NCBI RefSeq assembly: GCF_900112105.1
Contig: NZ_FOKV01000003.1
Location: forward strand, 62,001-126,000
Direction of reading: 5' to 3'
Length of the DNA stretch: 64,000 nucleotides
From: Zunongwangia mangrovi
Lineage (GTDB): Bacteria > Bacteroidota > Bacteroidia > Flavobacteriales > Flavobacteriaceae
The notes beneath the pieces were generated by a model. It saw only the letters and a program-made list of their open reading frames with translations. It searched no databases and was not told the DNA's origin. This document shows positions 44,732 through 53,752 of this stretch, one piece after another; positions within the stretch are counted from its first letter, which is position 1; each line of letters begins with the position of its first letter. Both the position numbers and the translations under genes were made by a program.

Positions 44732-46162
44732 TTAATCTTGTTTTGATACTTCTTTTAAACCGAGTTTTTTACCTCTTTTAAGCATAAGTTCTCTTGCAGC
44801 GGCATGTTCATTTGGGATATCGCCTTCTAGAATTGCTTCTTTAATGGCATCTTTTATAATCCCAACTTCTCTACACGGCTTAATATTGAATGTTTCCATA
44901 ATTTCTTCTCCACTAACCGGCGGTTGAAAATTACGAACATGATCACGTTCCTCAACTTCTTTCATCTTTTGCCTTACGATCTTGAAGTTGTTGTGGTATT
45001 TTTTGTAGCGACGCGGATTTTTAGTCGTGATATCTGCCTCGCATAAAGTCATAAGATCATCGATATTCTCACCGGCATCAAAGATCAATCTTCGTACAGC
45101 AGAATCTGTTACATCATCATCTACCACCGCGATTGGTCTGGAACTCATTAATACCATTTTTTGGACAAATTTCATCTTGTCGTTTAATGGCATTCTTAGT
45201 CGCTTAAAAAGTTTGTAAACCATTTTAGATCCTACAAACTCGTGCCCATGAAACGTCCAGCCATTTCTTTTATGAAATTTCTTTGTTGGAGCTTTACCAA
45301 TATCATGTAATAGCGCCGCCCAGCGTAACCAAAGATTATCTGTGTTTTCGCTAATATTATCAACCACTTCAAGCGTGTGCCAAAAGTTATCTTTATGGCG
45401 TTGTCCTTCAATTTCGTCGATTCCTTCCAAAGCGGTAAGTTCAGGAAGGATAAGTTTTAAAAGCTTTGTTTTATGTAAGAGCGCAAAACCTTTAGAAGGT
45501 CTTTCAGAAAGAAAGATTTTATGCAATTCTTCTGTAATTCGCTCTTTCGAGATAATTTTTATGCGCTTATGATGCTCTTTTATGGCATCTAAAGATTTCT
45601 TCTGAATAATAAAATTAAGCTGCGATGCAAAGCGTATCGCTCTTAGCATTCGAAGTGGATCGTCTGAATAGGTGATTCCGGGTTCAAGCGGAGTCCTTAT
45701 CAATTGCGATTTTAGATCTTCAAGTCCACCAAAAGGATCCAATAAATCACCAAAATTAGCTTTGTTAAGACTTAAAGCTAATGCGTTAATAGTAAAATCG
45801 CGGCGATTTTGATCGTCTTCAAGCGTTCCATTTTCTACAACCGGATTTCTACTATCTTCAGAATAACTTTCTTTTCTGGCACCAACAAATTCGATTTCCA
45901 TATCGAAAGCACGCAACATTGCCGTACCGTAGTTTTTAAAAACCTGCACTTTTGGTTTATGCGGAAGGAGCTCAGAAACTTTTAGCGCCAGGTCGATACC
46001 ACTGCCAACGGCAACCACATCGATATCTTTGGCATTACCACGTTGTAAAATAAAGTCTCTAACAAAACCACCAATAACATAACTTTCTAACTGAAGTTCT
46101 TCGGTTGCCTGAGAAATTACCTTAAAAATTTGATGATCTAAAGCTTCACTATAATTCTTCAC
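44732..46162 (-). CDS. tRNA nucleotidyltransferase with HD domain
   Basis: 476 residues: class II CCA-adding type enzyme. Seen: nucleotidyltransferase head YVIGGFVRDFILQRG with DIDVVAVGS, RRDFTINALALSL and ERITEELHKIFLSE, then a C-terminal HD domain with LRWAALLHDIGKAPTK and WTFHGHEFVGSKM. The first part adds CCA to tRNA 3' ends; the HD part usually has phosphohydrolase activity. It is a single fused protein, as in many Bacteroidota. It lies downstream of tsaC on the same strand with a 111-base gap. Confidence 0.93.
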   Translation of the reverse strand: MKNYSEALDHQIFKVISQATEELQLESYVIGGFVRDFILQRGNAKDIDVVAVGSGIDLALKVSELLPHKPKVQVFKNYGTAMLRAFDMEIEFVGARKESYSEDSRNPVVENGTLEDDQNRRDFTINALALSLNKANFGDLLDPFGGLEDLKSQLIRTPLEPGITYSDDPLRMLRAIRFASQLNFIIQKKSLDAIKEHHKRIKIISKERITEELHKIFLSERPSKGFALLHKTKLLKLILPELTALEGIDEIEGQRHKDNFWHTLEVVDNISENTDNLWLRWAALLHDIGKAPTKKFHKRNGWTFHGHEFVGSKMVYKLFKRLRMPLNDKMKFVQKMVLMSSRPIAVVDDDVTDSAVRRLIFDAGENIDDLMTLCEADITTKNPRRYKKYHNNFKIVRQKMKEVEERDHVRNFQPPVSGEEIMETFNIKPCREVGIIKDAIKEAILEGDIPNEHAAARELMLKRGKKLGLKEVSKQD

Positions 46163-46273
46163 TACATTAATTTTTCGCCACGAATACAGATACCTATAAA
46201 ACGCTCTTTTAAAGTCTTAAAAAACCCATGGAATTTGGCAAATTTCGTAAAACCTTATTCGTGGTTTAGCAAT

Positions 46274-46843
46274 CTATTTACGTATTACTTTAACCTTTCC
46301 GTCGTTACTAAGTTTAATAATAGCCGATGGTTTGGAAGATTTTTTAGACTGGTGCAAATTTACTACATAGTCCACACCTTTTAAAATTTCAGGGCTAATT
46401 TGGGAAAAAGAACCCGGTGTTGGTTGCCCGCTAATATTCGCAGAAGTTGAGACTAAAGGTCGGCGTAATCTTCTGGTCAATTCCTTACAAAAGGGATCTT
46501 TGGTAACTCTTATCGCAAGAGTGTTATCTTCAGCAATTACATTTTCAGCCACTCTAATAGGATCGTCGTAAATAATAGACGTTGGTTTTGCGGCATATTT
46601 TAAGATGTCGTAAGCAACTTCTGGAACTTCTTCTACATATTCATTCAGCATTTTAAAATCTGAAACCAAACAGATCATCGATTTGCTTTCTGCTCTTTTC
46701 TTAAGTGCAAAAATCTTATCAATGGCATCTGCGTTGGTAGCATCACAGCCAATTCCCCAAACCGTATCGGTTGGATAAAGAATAAGTCCGCCTTTTTTAA
46801 GAACGGCTAAACAATTTTGAATTTCAGTCTTTTTATCTTCCAT
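46274..46843 (-). CDS. tsaC: L-threonylcarbamoyladenylate synthase (Sua5/YrdC type)
   Basis: 189 residues: makes threonylcarbamoyl-AMP for the t6A modification at position 37 of ANN-decoding tRNAs. Seen: LKKGGLILYPTDTVWGIGCD, ALKKRAESKSM, LAIRVTKDPFC and RPLVSTSANISGQP, all core YrdC motifs; no extra Sua5 C-terminal domain. The ATG at 46843 (MEDKKTEI) is preferred to one at 46867 because a -7 box (46865-46872) overlaps the latter. Upstream of the tRNA nucleotidyltransferase, which gives a two-gene tRNA maturation group. Confidence 0.92.
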   Translation of the reverse strand: MEDKKTEIQNCLAVLKKGGLILYPTDTVWGIGCDATNADAIDKIFALKKRAESKSMICLVSDFKMLNEYVEEVPEVAYDILKYAAKPTSIIYDDPIRVAENVIAEDNTLAIRVTKDPFCKELTRRLRRPLVSTSANISGQPTPGSFSQISPEILKGVDYVVNLHQSKKSSKPSAIIKLSNDGKVKVIRK

Positions 46844-46864
46844 AGTTACCTTGCTAACGACCTG

Positions 46865-46872
46865 CAAAGATA
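46865..46872 (-). promoter_or_regulatory. -7 promoter box for tsaC
   Basis: TATCTTTG on the reverse strand, 21 bases before the ATG at 46843. It decides the start of the gene. Confidence 0.55.
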
Positions 46873-46932
46873 CTTCAGAAAATTTATGAAACCAGTTTTA
46901 AGTCAAAATTCCTTAAAATCAAGACATCTTTT

Positions 46933-47874
46933 TTAAATCTCTTTAATCGATTGCTTTTGTTTAAGTGATTTAGAAAGACTGGCGCCGCCAAGTAAAAGTC
47001 TAAACAACGGGAAATATTTGGGTTTTACGATACAGGTTAAACCATACCGAATGCGGAGAAAATTCAGTAAGAATTGATGCGCTAAAAAGCCATAATGTTT
47101 ACGAGTATGATAGAGTAAGGAAATCTTTAATTCTCGTTTGATAAGGATATTTACACTCTTTTTAATACTTACACTTTTAAAATGAATGTATTGCGCTTCA
47201 GGAAAAATATAGGCGTATTTCTTTCGCTCTTTTAAAAGTCGTAAGCCAAGATCTGATTCTTCGTAGTATAGAAATAAATTAGTGTCAAAACCTCCAATTT
47301 TATTAAAATCTTCAGCATTAAAAAACATAAACGATCCCTGAACATAATTTACGGCTGTAGGTTTATCGAAGAATTTTTTCCGACTGGGATATTTTTTGGG
47401 ATTTACTTTTTCCAGAAATCCACGTTTTAGAATTTCCCTGCTAAGTGAAGAAAAGTGATCTATAGTACTTCTAAAATTTTTGTCTTCATCCAGCATTTGT
47501 GGCGAGCATACACCGGAATCTGGCGTAGCATCCATAAAATCTTTTAAAACCCAAAGACAATTATTGGTAAGCTGTAACGTATCGTTATTGATAAACGCAT
47601 AATATTCGCAATTCGAGGCAGCATTAACGCCAATCATATTTCCTGCCCCAAAGCCAAAATTTTGTTTGCTTCTTATAAGCTTTGTGTTCGGAAAGTTTTT
47701 TTTCTGAAGCTCACTTTCTAAAAGTAAATAATCCTCTTTTTCTGAAGCATTATCTACCACTATAACTTCTATCGCTTCAGTATTTTGATGGGTTTCAAAA
47801 ATCGAAGCCACGCAATCTAATGTAAATTTAGCAGTGTTATAATTTACGATAATACAACTTATAGCGATGCTCAT
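46933..47874 (-). CDS. Glycosyltransferase family 2
   Basis: 313 residues of the rhamnosyltransferase-like GT2 branch. Seen: SCIIVNYNTAKFTLDCVASI at the start, VIVVDNASEKE, YYAFINNDT in place of a DxD motif, and YYEESDLGLRLL as the catalytic acidic motif. A basic C-terminal tail follows. GT2 enzymes transfer a sugar to a membrane-linked acceptor in surface polysaccharide synthesis. It is divergent from the Kdo-kinase-like gene. Confidence 0.87.
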   Translation of the reverse strand: MSIAISCIIVNYNTAKFTLDCVASIFETHQNTEAIEVIVVDNASEKEDYLLLESELQKKNFPNTKLIRSKQNFGFGAGNMIGVNAASNCEYYAFINNDTLQLTNNCLWVLKDFMDATPDSGVCSPQMLDEDKNFRSTIDHFSSLSREILKRGFLEKVNPKKYPSRKKFFDKPTAVNYVQGSFMFFNAEDFNKIGGFDTNLFLYYEESDLGLRLLKERKKYAYIFPEAQYIHFKSVSIKKSVNILIKRELKISLLYHTRKHYGFLAHQFLLNFLRIRYGLTCIVKPKYFPLFRLLLGGASLSKSLKQKQSIKEI

Positions 47875-48070
47875 ATTAGAGATTTAGAGGTGTTTTTTTG
47901 AAATATGTTCTAGAAACGTTTAAAACTGATAATCCTGATTTATTATTAAACTTAGATTGCAAAACGTGTCTAAAATACCAAAATTTGACTTTTAGCCTAA
48001 GAACTCCTAAGTTTTTTATAAGGTCATAATACTATTCATATTTTCATTAGTCTTTAAGTTTCTATAATCG

Positions 48071-48078
48071 TAATTTTG
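48071..48078 (+). promoter_or_regulatory. -7 promoter box very close to a start codon
   Basis: TAATTTTG, a match to TAnnTTTG, only 4 bases from the ATG at 48083. A transcript started here would have almost no leader. Confidence 0.5.
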
Positions 48079-48082
48079 CAAC

Positions 48083-48838
48083 ATGAAAATCGTATACGCA
48101 GACGCTTTTAAAGACCAGGCTGAAAAAATCGATCAAATTCTATCTGATTTTTCAGAGAAAGGGAAAACGCTTAGTAGTGGCCGAAATATCATTAAAACTT
48201 TCGATCTTAATGGTAGATTAGTTAATGTTAAGTCGTTTAGAATTCCCAATCTAATCAATAAGATCGTCTATCGTTTTTTTAGAAAATCCAAAGCTGCGCG
48301 TAGTTTTAGTTATGCTGAATATCTTTTATCTCGAGAGGTGGGGACTCCTTTTCCTGTTGCTTATGCTGAAGAGTGTAAGTGGATAACATTTGGCCGCAGT
48401 TATTACATTTGTGACCATTTAGAATACGATTTTACCTTTAGAGATATCGAGAAATTTGAAGATGAAGCACAAAAAGAATCGGTTTTAAGGGCTTTTACAC
48501 GCTTTACTTACGAGCTGCATGAAAAAAATATTGAGTTTTTAGATCACTCTCCAGGAAATACGTTAATACAAATCGATGGCAATCAATTTGAGTTCTTTTT
48601 GGTCGATTTAAACCGAATGAATTTTAAGCGGTTGGATTTTAAACAGCGCATGAAAAATTTCGCTCGCCTTACGCCAAATAAGGAAATGATCAAGATTATG
48701 GCTAACGAATATTCTGTCCTGACGGCGTGGAACGAAAACGAAGTTTTTGAAACAATGTGGGGTTACACCAAAGAATTTCAGGAGAAATTTTTAAGGAAAA
48801 AAAGGCTAAAGAAAAAGCTTAAATTCTGGAAAAAGTAA
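48083..48838 (+). CDS. Kdo kinase/InaA-like lipopolysaccharide kinase
   Basis: 251 residues of the protein-kinase-like LPS kinase family. Seen: YAEYLLSREVGTPFPVAYAEE, YELHEKNIEFLDHSPGNTLIQ (the HxxxxN catalytic loop equivalent with His-Ser-Pro-Gly-Asn), and FFLVDLNRMNF as the DFG-like metal motif. Such enzymes phosphorylate Kdo or heptose in the inner core of lipopolysaccharide. The C-terminus is very basic (KKRLKKKLKFWKK). Position in a surface-glycan group fits the role. The -7 box lies only 4 bases from the start codon. Confidence 0.82.
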   Translation: MKIVYADAFKDQAEKIDQILSDFSEKGKTLSSGRNIIKTFDLNGRLVNVKSFRIPNLINKIVYRFFRKSKAARSFSYAEYLLSREVGTPFPVAYAEECKWITFGRSYYICDHLEYDFTFRDIEKFEDEAQKESVLRAFTRFTYELHEKNIEFLDHSPGNTLIQIDGNQFEFFLVDLNRMNFKRLDFKQRMKNFARLTPNKEMIKIMANEYSVLTAWNENEVFETMWGYTKEFQEKFLRKKRLKKKLKFWKK

Positions 48839-48885
48839 TTTTCTAATTCGCAATAAAAATATCTCCCGTTTTTATCGAATTTCGA

Positions 48886-49947
48886 CTATCGAGTAAAAGG
48901 TTTCCTATAGCTTTTTAAAGTAAAATAATTCAGTTTTTTTCTTAATTGATAGCGTCTTACCAAATTTAAAGGTTTACTGGATAATTCAGATTTATCGGTG
49001 TGTAAAACATCAATACAGGTAGAAATTACGCGCTCGCTGCTTTTGCCATCAAAATAAGGATGCGTGTTGTAAATGTAAGATTCGATGTTTTTTAGTAGTT
49101 TTTCTGAAGGTGAAAAAGCTGCTTTAATGGCGCTTTCAATTTCTTCAGCATTAGAAATATCGATAAGATGATTGGCAGGTTTATTATTTCTGAAAGTCAC
49201 TACCGGTTTTTTCTGAAGTATAAACTCGGTAATCGCAGATGTGGTGTCTGAAAACATGATGTCTGCCTGGCGAAACAGCGGAATAATATCTGTAGTATCG
49301 TAATATTTGAAGTTTTCGTGCTGCATTTTTTTAACGATCTCAATTTTCTCCTTATTCATTTTTGGATGCAGCACAGCCAGAAACTCAAATTCGCCGGTTT
49401 TCGATAATCTTTTTATTTCAGCGATCACTTCTTCATTATACAACCAACTGTATTTTGGAGAAAAGGTAGAAGAAAGCAATATTGTAGGTTTTTCATGCTT
49501 ATTTTCTTCAATCTTAAACAAAGGATCTACTTTAGACCAGCCGGTTTCTCTCACTAAAAAGTGATTCTTTTTTTGCTGAATTTCCTTAAACGGAATGGTC
49601 GTCGATGGTCCTTGCGTACAATAAAGATCAAATAAACCACGAATTCTAAAATGACCTTTTTTGTCGCTATGTTTATTGGCTAAAAATCCATGAAAGATCT
49701 GCACTTTTAATCCCGGTAGAAAATCGGCAACAACATCTGTAATGCATAGCACGATATCTGGATTGTAATCTATCGCGTCTTCAATTGTTTCGATCAAATC
49801 CCCATTTTCAGGGAAATAGGATCTGGGAGGATCCAGCTCTGTAAACCATTTTACCTCGTAACTTCTTTTCCTAATTTCTTCCTGAAGCGGTAAACCAATC
49901 GGCAACGCGTAAGTATGACTTAAGTAAATTAAAAAGCGATAGGTCAT
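48886..49947 (-). CDS. CDP-glycerol glycerophosphotransferase-like protein
   Basis: 353 residues with a GT-B-like fold. Seen: VQIFHGFLANKHSDKKG, the strand ILLSSTFSPKYSWLYN, AVLHPKMNKEKIEIV and the block FSDTTSAITEFILQKKPVV, the best-conserved segment of CDP-glycerol glycerophosphotransferases and related UDP-GlcNAc 2-epimerase-like enzymes. No membrane segment. In Gram-negative bacteria such proteins occur in surface polysaccharide loci; the donor here is uncertain. The ATG overlaps the GT9 gene stop by 4 bases. Confidence 0.75.
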   Translation of the reverse strand: MTYRFLIYLSHTYALPIGLPLQEEIRKRSYEVKWFTELDPPRSYFPENGDLIETIEDAIDYNPDIVLCITDVVADFLPGLKVQIFHGFLANKHSDKKGHFRIRGLFDLYCTQGPSTTIPFKEIQQKKNHFLVRETGWSKVDPLFKIEENKHEKPTILLSSTFSPKYSWLYNEEVIAEIKRLSKTGEFEFLAVLHPKMNKEKIEIVKKMQHENFKYYDTTDIIPLFRQADIMFSDTTSAITEFILQKKPVVTFRNNKPANHLIDISNAEEIESAIKAAFSPSEKLLKNIESYIYNTHPYFDGKSSERVISTCIDVLHTDKSELSSKPLNLVRRYQLRKKLNYFTLKSYRKPFTR

Positions 49948-50993
49948 TTAGTGTTCAGTTTTAAGAATTGATTCAGAGGTTCTTCAATATAATCTGGTGA
50001 AAATTTCTCGTAAAGCCGAAATACATCTTTGTGCAAATCTTCCAGACTTTTTTCAGCAAATAATTCCGGAGAAAAATCTTTTAAATGAACCGAAACATTC
50101 TGCTTTCCGTCTTCATAAATATTCCAGTTCGTTTTGTTTAAAGGAGGTGAAAAAATCGCAAAAGATGGGACATTTAAAGCTTTTGCCATGTTTATAGCGC
50201 CACCTTCATTCCCTATGATCGCATCACAAAAACTGGTAAGTGCTAAAAATTCTCTCAGACTTTTTCCGTAGCTCTCAAGATAAATTTTCTGCTTGGTTTG
50301 AGTATTGCAATAACCAATTAAAGTTGAAATTTGCTCTTTTTGGCTTGGGATATAATTGAATAAAATAGCCGTATTTTCTTTGGCTGCGATCTGGTCTAAG
50401 AGCCTGGCCAAATAGGGGAGCGGATAGGTTTTCTTTTCTGAACTTCCTAAAGCCCCGATCATATAAATGGAATCTGGAAGATCTACGCCGCCTTCAATCA
50501 AAATTCTTTTAGCTTTTTCACGTTCAGCATCACTCAAAAAGATTTTTGGTTTTAGCTGAAGCGGAGCATTTTTAATAAGCGGAGTAAGTAATCGCATTCG
50601 CTTTTCGATCGCTGCACCTGCAATAGTTTTCGCCTGAATTTTTCGGCTAAAAACATGTGTGTAGAATGGGCGGGTATATTTTTTATCGAATCCAATTTTA
50701 TATTTAGCCCCAGATAAACTGGTAAGAATCGATGTTTGTACCGTAGAATATGCATCGATAATAGCGTAGTATTTTTCAGATCTAATTTGCTTCAGTAATC
50801 TATAAAAAGGAAGCTCATTTTTACCGAATATCAGCTTATCGATAAAAGGATTGTTTTCTACAACCGCCTTAGTGTGCGGATAAATTAGGTAATGCAACTG
50901 CGCTTTAGGATAAGCATCCCGAAGTGCCTCAAATAAGATTGAGGACGTAAGAACGTCCCCAATCATTTTTTGCTGTATTACCAGAATTTTCAT
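49944..50993 (-). CDS. Glycosyltransferase family 9 (heptosyltransferase-like)
   Basis: 349 residues. Seen: the GT9 start MKILVIQQKMIGDVLTSSILFEALRDAYP (shown in part: KMIGDVLTSSILFEAL), AHLHYLIYP-like QLHYLIYPHTK, IGALGSSEKKTYPLPY in the second Rossmann half, and DAIIGNEGGAINMAKAL which binds nucleotide sugar. ADP-heptose transfer to lipopolysaccharide inner core is the usual reaction. Its start codon follows the dapD stop with no gap, and it overlaps the next gene by 4 bases, so all three form one operon. Confidence 0.9.
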   Translation of the reverse strand: MKILVIQQKMIGDVLTSSILFEALRDAYPKAQLHYLIYPHTKAVVENNPFIDKLIFGKNELPFYRLLKQIRSEKYYAIIDAYSTVQTSILTSLSGAKYKIGFDKKYTRPFYTHVFSRKIQAKTIAGAAIEKRMRLLTPLIKNAPLQLKPKIFLSDAEREKAKRILIEGGVDLPDSIYMIGALGSSEKKTYPLPYLARLLDQIAAKENTAILFNYIPSQKEQISTLIGYCNTQTKQKIYLESYGKSLREFLALTSFCDAIIGNEGGAINMAKALNVPSFAIFSPPLNKTNWNIYEDGKQNVSVHLKDFSPELFAEKSLEDLHKDVFRLYEKFSPDYIEEPLNQFLKLNTK

Positions 50994-51809
50994 TTATACC
51001 GCAACATCATATTCTCTAAGCGCATCGTTTAGAGAAGTTTTTTTGTTGGTACTTTCTTTACGTTTTCCAATAATTAATGCACATGGTACATTAAATTCTC
51101 CGGCTGGGAATTTTTTGGTATAACTTCCAGGAATCACTACAGATCTTGCAGGAACAATTCCTTTCATTTCTACAGGCTCGTCACCAGTTACATCGATAAT
51201 TTTTGTTGAAGCAGTAAGTACAACATTAGCGCCAAGAACGGCTTCTTTTTCTACGCGTACACCTTCTACAACGATACTACGAGATCCTAAGAATGCATTA
51301 TCTTCAATAATTACAGGAGAGGCTTGTAATGGCTCTAAGACACCACCAATACCAACACCACCACTAAGGTGAACGTTTTTACCAATTTGGGCACAACTAC
51401 CAACAGTTGCCCAGGTATCTACCATAGTACCTTCGTCTACGTAAGCACCAATGTTTACATAACTTGGCATCATAATAACACCACTAGAAATGTAAGCACC
51501 GTGTCTTGCCACAGCGTTTGGTACTACACGAATCCCTTTTTCTTTATAACCTTTCTTTAAAGGCATTTTATCGTGGTACTCGAAGATTCCAGCTTCAAGA
51601 GTTTCCATTTTCTGGATAGGGAAGTAAAGCACAACACCTTTCTTAACCCACTCGTTTACCTGCCAACCACCTTCAACTGGCTCGGCAGTTCTTAGTTTAC
51701 CTTCGTCCAAAAGAGTAACAACTTCTCTAATAGCATCAGTAGTTTCTTTATCTTTTAACAGCTCGCGATTTTCCCAGGCTGCTTCGATTTTCGCTTTTAA
51801 GTGATCCAT
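50994..51809 (-). CDS. dapD: Tetrahydrodipicolinate N-succinyltransferase
   Basis: 271 residues, left-handed beta-helix enzyme of the succinylase branch of lysine and diaminopimelate synthesis. Seen: MDHLKAKIEAAWENRELL at the start, hexapeptide-type repeats (GAYISSGVIMMPSYVNIGAYV), GTMVDTWATVGSCAQIG with the catalytic acid, and NAFLGSRSIVVEGVRV. The ATG at 51809 gives the usual N-terminus; a frame from 51842 would add 11 residues. It is the first gene of a run with two glycan genes, an unusual partner choice but logical, as both feed the envelope. Confidence 0.95.
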   Translation of the reverse strand: MDHLKAKIEAAWENRELLKDKETTDAIREVVTLLDEGKLRTAEPVEGGWQVNEWVKKGVVLYFPIQKMETLEAGIFEYHDKMPLKKGYKEKGIRVVPNAVARHGAYISSGVIMMPSYVNIGAYVDEGTMVDTWATVGSCAQIGKNVHLSGGVGIGGVLEPLQASPVIIEDNAFLGSRSIVVEGVRVEKEAVLGANVVLTASTKIIDVTGDEPVEMKGIVPARSVVIPGSYTKKFPAGEFNVPCALIIGKRKESTNKKTSLNDALREYDVAV

Positions 51810-51849
51810 AAATCTAATTTTTAGCAAATATAATAGCTTCATTGTAATT

Positions 51850-51882
51850 TTTGGGGAGCTACGGATATAAACCTTACCTTTG
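51850..51882 (+). promoter_or_regulatory. Promoter of ruvX
   Basis: TTTG at 51850-51853, 21-base spacer, TACCTTTG at 51875-51882, 16 bases before the ATG at 51898. Good match to TTTG-N19-TAnnTTTG with a slightly longer spacer. Confidence 0.6.
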
Positions 51883-51897
51883 CATAAATTTTGAAGT

Positions 51898-52302
51898 ATG
51901 GCAAGAGTAATGGCATTAGATTATGGAGTAAAGCGAACGGGGATAGCCGTTACCGATGAACTTCAGATGATTGCCAGCGGACTTACCACAGTTGACACTT
52001 CATCTCTTTTAAATTTTCTCGAAGATTATTTTAAAAAAGAAAAGGTAGAAACCGTGGTGGTAGGAGAGCCAAAGCAAAAGGATAATTCGGCCAGCCAGAG
52101 TGAAGTTTTTATTGCAGAATTTCTTAAAAAATTCACCGAGAAATTTCCTGATATGAAGCTGGTACGTGTGGACGAGCGTTTTACCAGTAAAATGGCTTTT
52201 CAAACCATGATTGATAGCGGACTCAAAAAGAAGAAGCGACAAAATAAAGCTTTGGTCGATGAAGTTAGCGCAACCATTATCCTTCAGTCTTATCTTTATT
52301 AA
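51898..52302 (+). CDS. ruvX: Holliday junction resolvase-like protein (YqgF/RuvX)
   Basis: 134 residues, RNase H-like fold. Seen: MALDYGVKRTGIAVTDE with the first catalytic Asp (residue 8), VVVGEPKQKDNSAS, LVRVDERFTSKMA and the last acidic motif LVDEVSATIILQSYL. The family processes pre-16S rRNA ends in E. coli and has been linked to Holliday junctions. It is divergent from dapD. def follows 156 bases later with no obvious terminator between. Confidence 0.93.
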   Translation: MARVMALDYGVKRTGIAVTDELQMIASGLTTVDTSSLLNFLEDYFKKEKVETVVVGEPKQKDNSASQSEVFIAEFLKKFTEKFPDMKLVRVDERFTSKMAFQTMIDSGLKKKKRQNKALVDEVSATIILQSYLY

Positions 52303-52458
52303 ACTTTTCAGGATTAAATAAGTCTAATTTAAGGTAGGTATTTACTTCAGAATAAATTAGATAATGTATGAGGTTTAATTATTTGAATTCAATTATACTT
52401 ATTCATTATGCATTTTACAATAGAGATTACAACTTAAACAGAGATTAAAGAACAGTAT

Positions 52459-53049
52459 ATGATTTTACCAATAGTTGCCTACGGTGATCCGGTATTAAAA
52501 AAGAAGGCAAAACCAATTGATAAGGATTATCCAAAATTAGAAGAATTAATAAGTAATATGTGGGATACCATGTACAACGCTTATGGTGTTGGCCTTGCCG
52601 CTCCACAGGTTGGGGTTCCTATCAGATTATTTGTGATCGATGCCGCTCCTTTTGCTGAAGATGACGATCTAAGTGCTTCTGAAAAAGAATATTTAAAAGG
52701 ATTTAAAAAGGTTTTTATTAATGCGCAGATCATCGAAGAAACCGGGGACGAGTGGGCTTTTTCTGAAGGTTGTTTAAGTATCCCAGATGTTAGGGAAGAT
52801 ATTTTTAGAAAACCAGAGGTAACTATCGAATATCAGGATGAGAATTTTGAAACGAAAAAAGAAACTTTTACCGGTCTAGCGGCGCGTGTAGTTCAGCATG
52901 AGTACGATCATACAGAAGGTATTCTTTTTACTGAAAAGATCTCTAGCCTTAAGAAACGCCTGATTAACGGACGTTTAAAAAAGATTTCTTCAGGAAAAAT
53001 AAAAGTAGACTACAAGATGCGTTTTCCTAGCGCAAAAAAAGGTCGTTAA
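52459..53049 (+). CDS. def: Peptide deformylase
   Basis: Removes the N-formyl group from nascent proteins; metal-dependent. 196 residues. Seen: motif 1 GVGLAAPQVG (43-52), motif 2 EGCLSIPD (103-110) with metal-ligand Cys105, and motif 3 QHEYDH (146-151) with ligands His147 and His151 and catalytic Glu148. The C-terminus is basic. It is followed by a DUF5606 gene after 57 bases. def-DUF5606 is, as far as I recall, a usual flavobacterial pair. Confidence 0.96.
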   Translation: MILPIVAYGDPVLKKKAKPIDKDYPKLEELISNMWDTMYNAYGVGLAAPQVGVPIRLFVIDAAPFAEDDDLSASEKEYLKGFKKVFINAQIIEETGDEWAFSEGCLSIPDVREDIFRKPEVTIEYQDENFETKKETFTGLAARVVQHEYDHTEGILFTEKISSLKKRLINGRLKKISSGKIKVDYKMRFPSAKKGR

Positions 53050-53106
53050 TATTTTTGATAATTTAAAGCGGGGTGTGATATTTGCCACCCAAATTCAAAC
53101 GAGACT

Positions 53107-53529
53107 ATGGCATTAGATAAAATTTTAGCAATATCAGGAAAACCAGGTTTGTATGAGCTTGCCGCTCAAACAAGAGGCGGATTTATTGCAAAATCAATCT
53201 TAGATGGAAAAAAGATCGCTGTGAATATGCGTCACAATGTGAGCATTCTTAGCGAAATTGCGATCTATACTTATACAGAAGAAGTGCCTTTGGGGCAGGT
53301 TCTAGAAAATATTAAACAAAAAGAAGATGGTGGTGAAGCAATTAGCCACAAAGCTTCTAAAAACGAATTGGAAAATTATTTTTCTGAGGTATTACCAGAT
53401 TATGATGTAGACCGGGTTTACACGAGTGATATCAAGAAAATTATCCAATGGTATAACCTTCTTACTAAAAATGGATTTACCGATTTTTCTAAAGGAGAAG
53501 AGGTTGAAGCCAGTAGTGAAGAAGAATAG
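53107..53529 (+). CDS. DUF5606 protein
   Basis: 140 residues, cytoplasmic. Seen: MALDKILAISGKPGLYELAAQTRGG at the start (shown in part: ILAISGKPGLYEL), IYTYTEEVPLGQVLENI and RVYTSDIKKIIQWYNLL, which are the recurring blocks of DUF5606, followed by an acidic tail. Function unknown. The conserved position after def suggests some link to translation (inference). Followed by a strong terminator. Confidence 0.85.
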   Translation: MALDKILAISGKPGLYELAAQTRGGFIAKSILDGKKIAVNMRHNVSILSEIAIYTYTEEVPLGQVLENIKQKEDGGEAISHKASKNELENYFSEVLPDYDVDRVYTSDIKKIIQWYNLLTKNGFTDFSKGEEVEASSEEE

Positions 53530-53558
53530 TTTATAAAATTATTTCAAAACAGCGAAAG

Positions 53559-53592
53559 GCCTGTTTTAGCGAATTGCTAAGACAGGCTTTTT
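53559..53592 (+). terminator. Terminator after the def-DUF5606 pair
   Basis: 12-base-pair stem (GCCTGTTTTAGC / GCTAAGACAGGC, one T-G pair) with a 5-base loop and a T-run. Confidence 0.88.
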
Positions 53593-53752
53593 ATTTCTCT
53601 GAAATTCAGATAGTTACTCGTCTCATAAATTGATGATTTGATAAAAATTAACTTATATTATTAATAAATTAACGATTTCTAATCAAATTTTAATCTAAAT
53701 CCAATAATATTTTAAATTGAAGCCGATAGTTTTGATTCAAAATCAAGAACCA

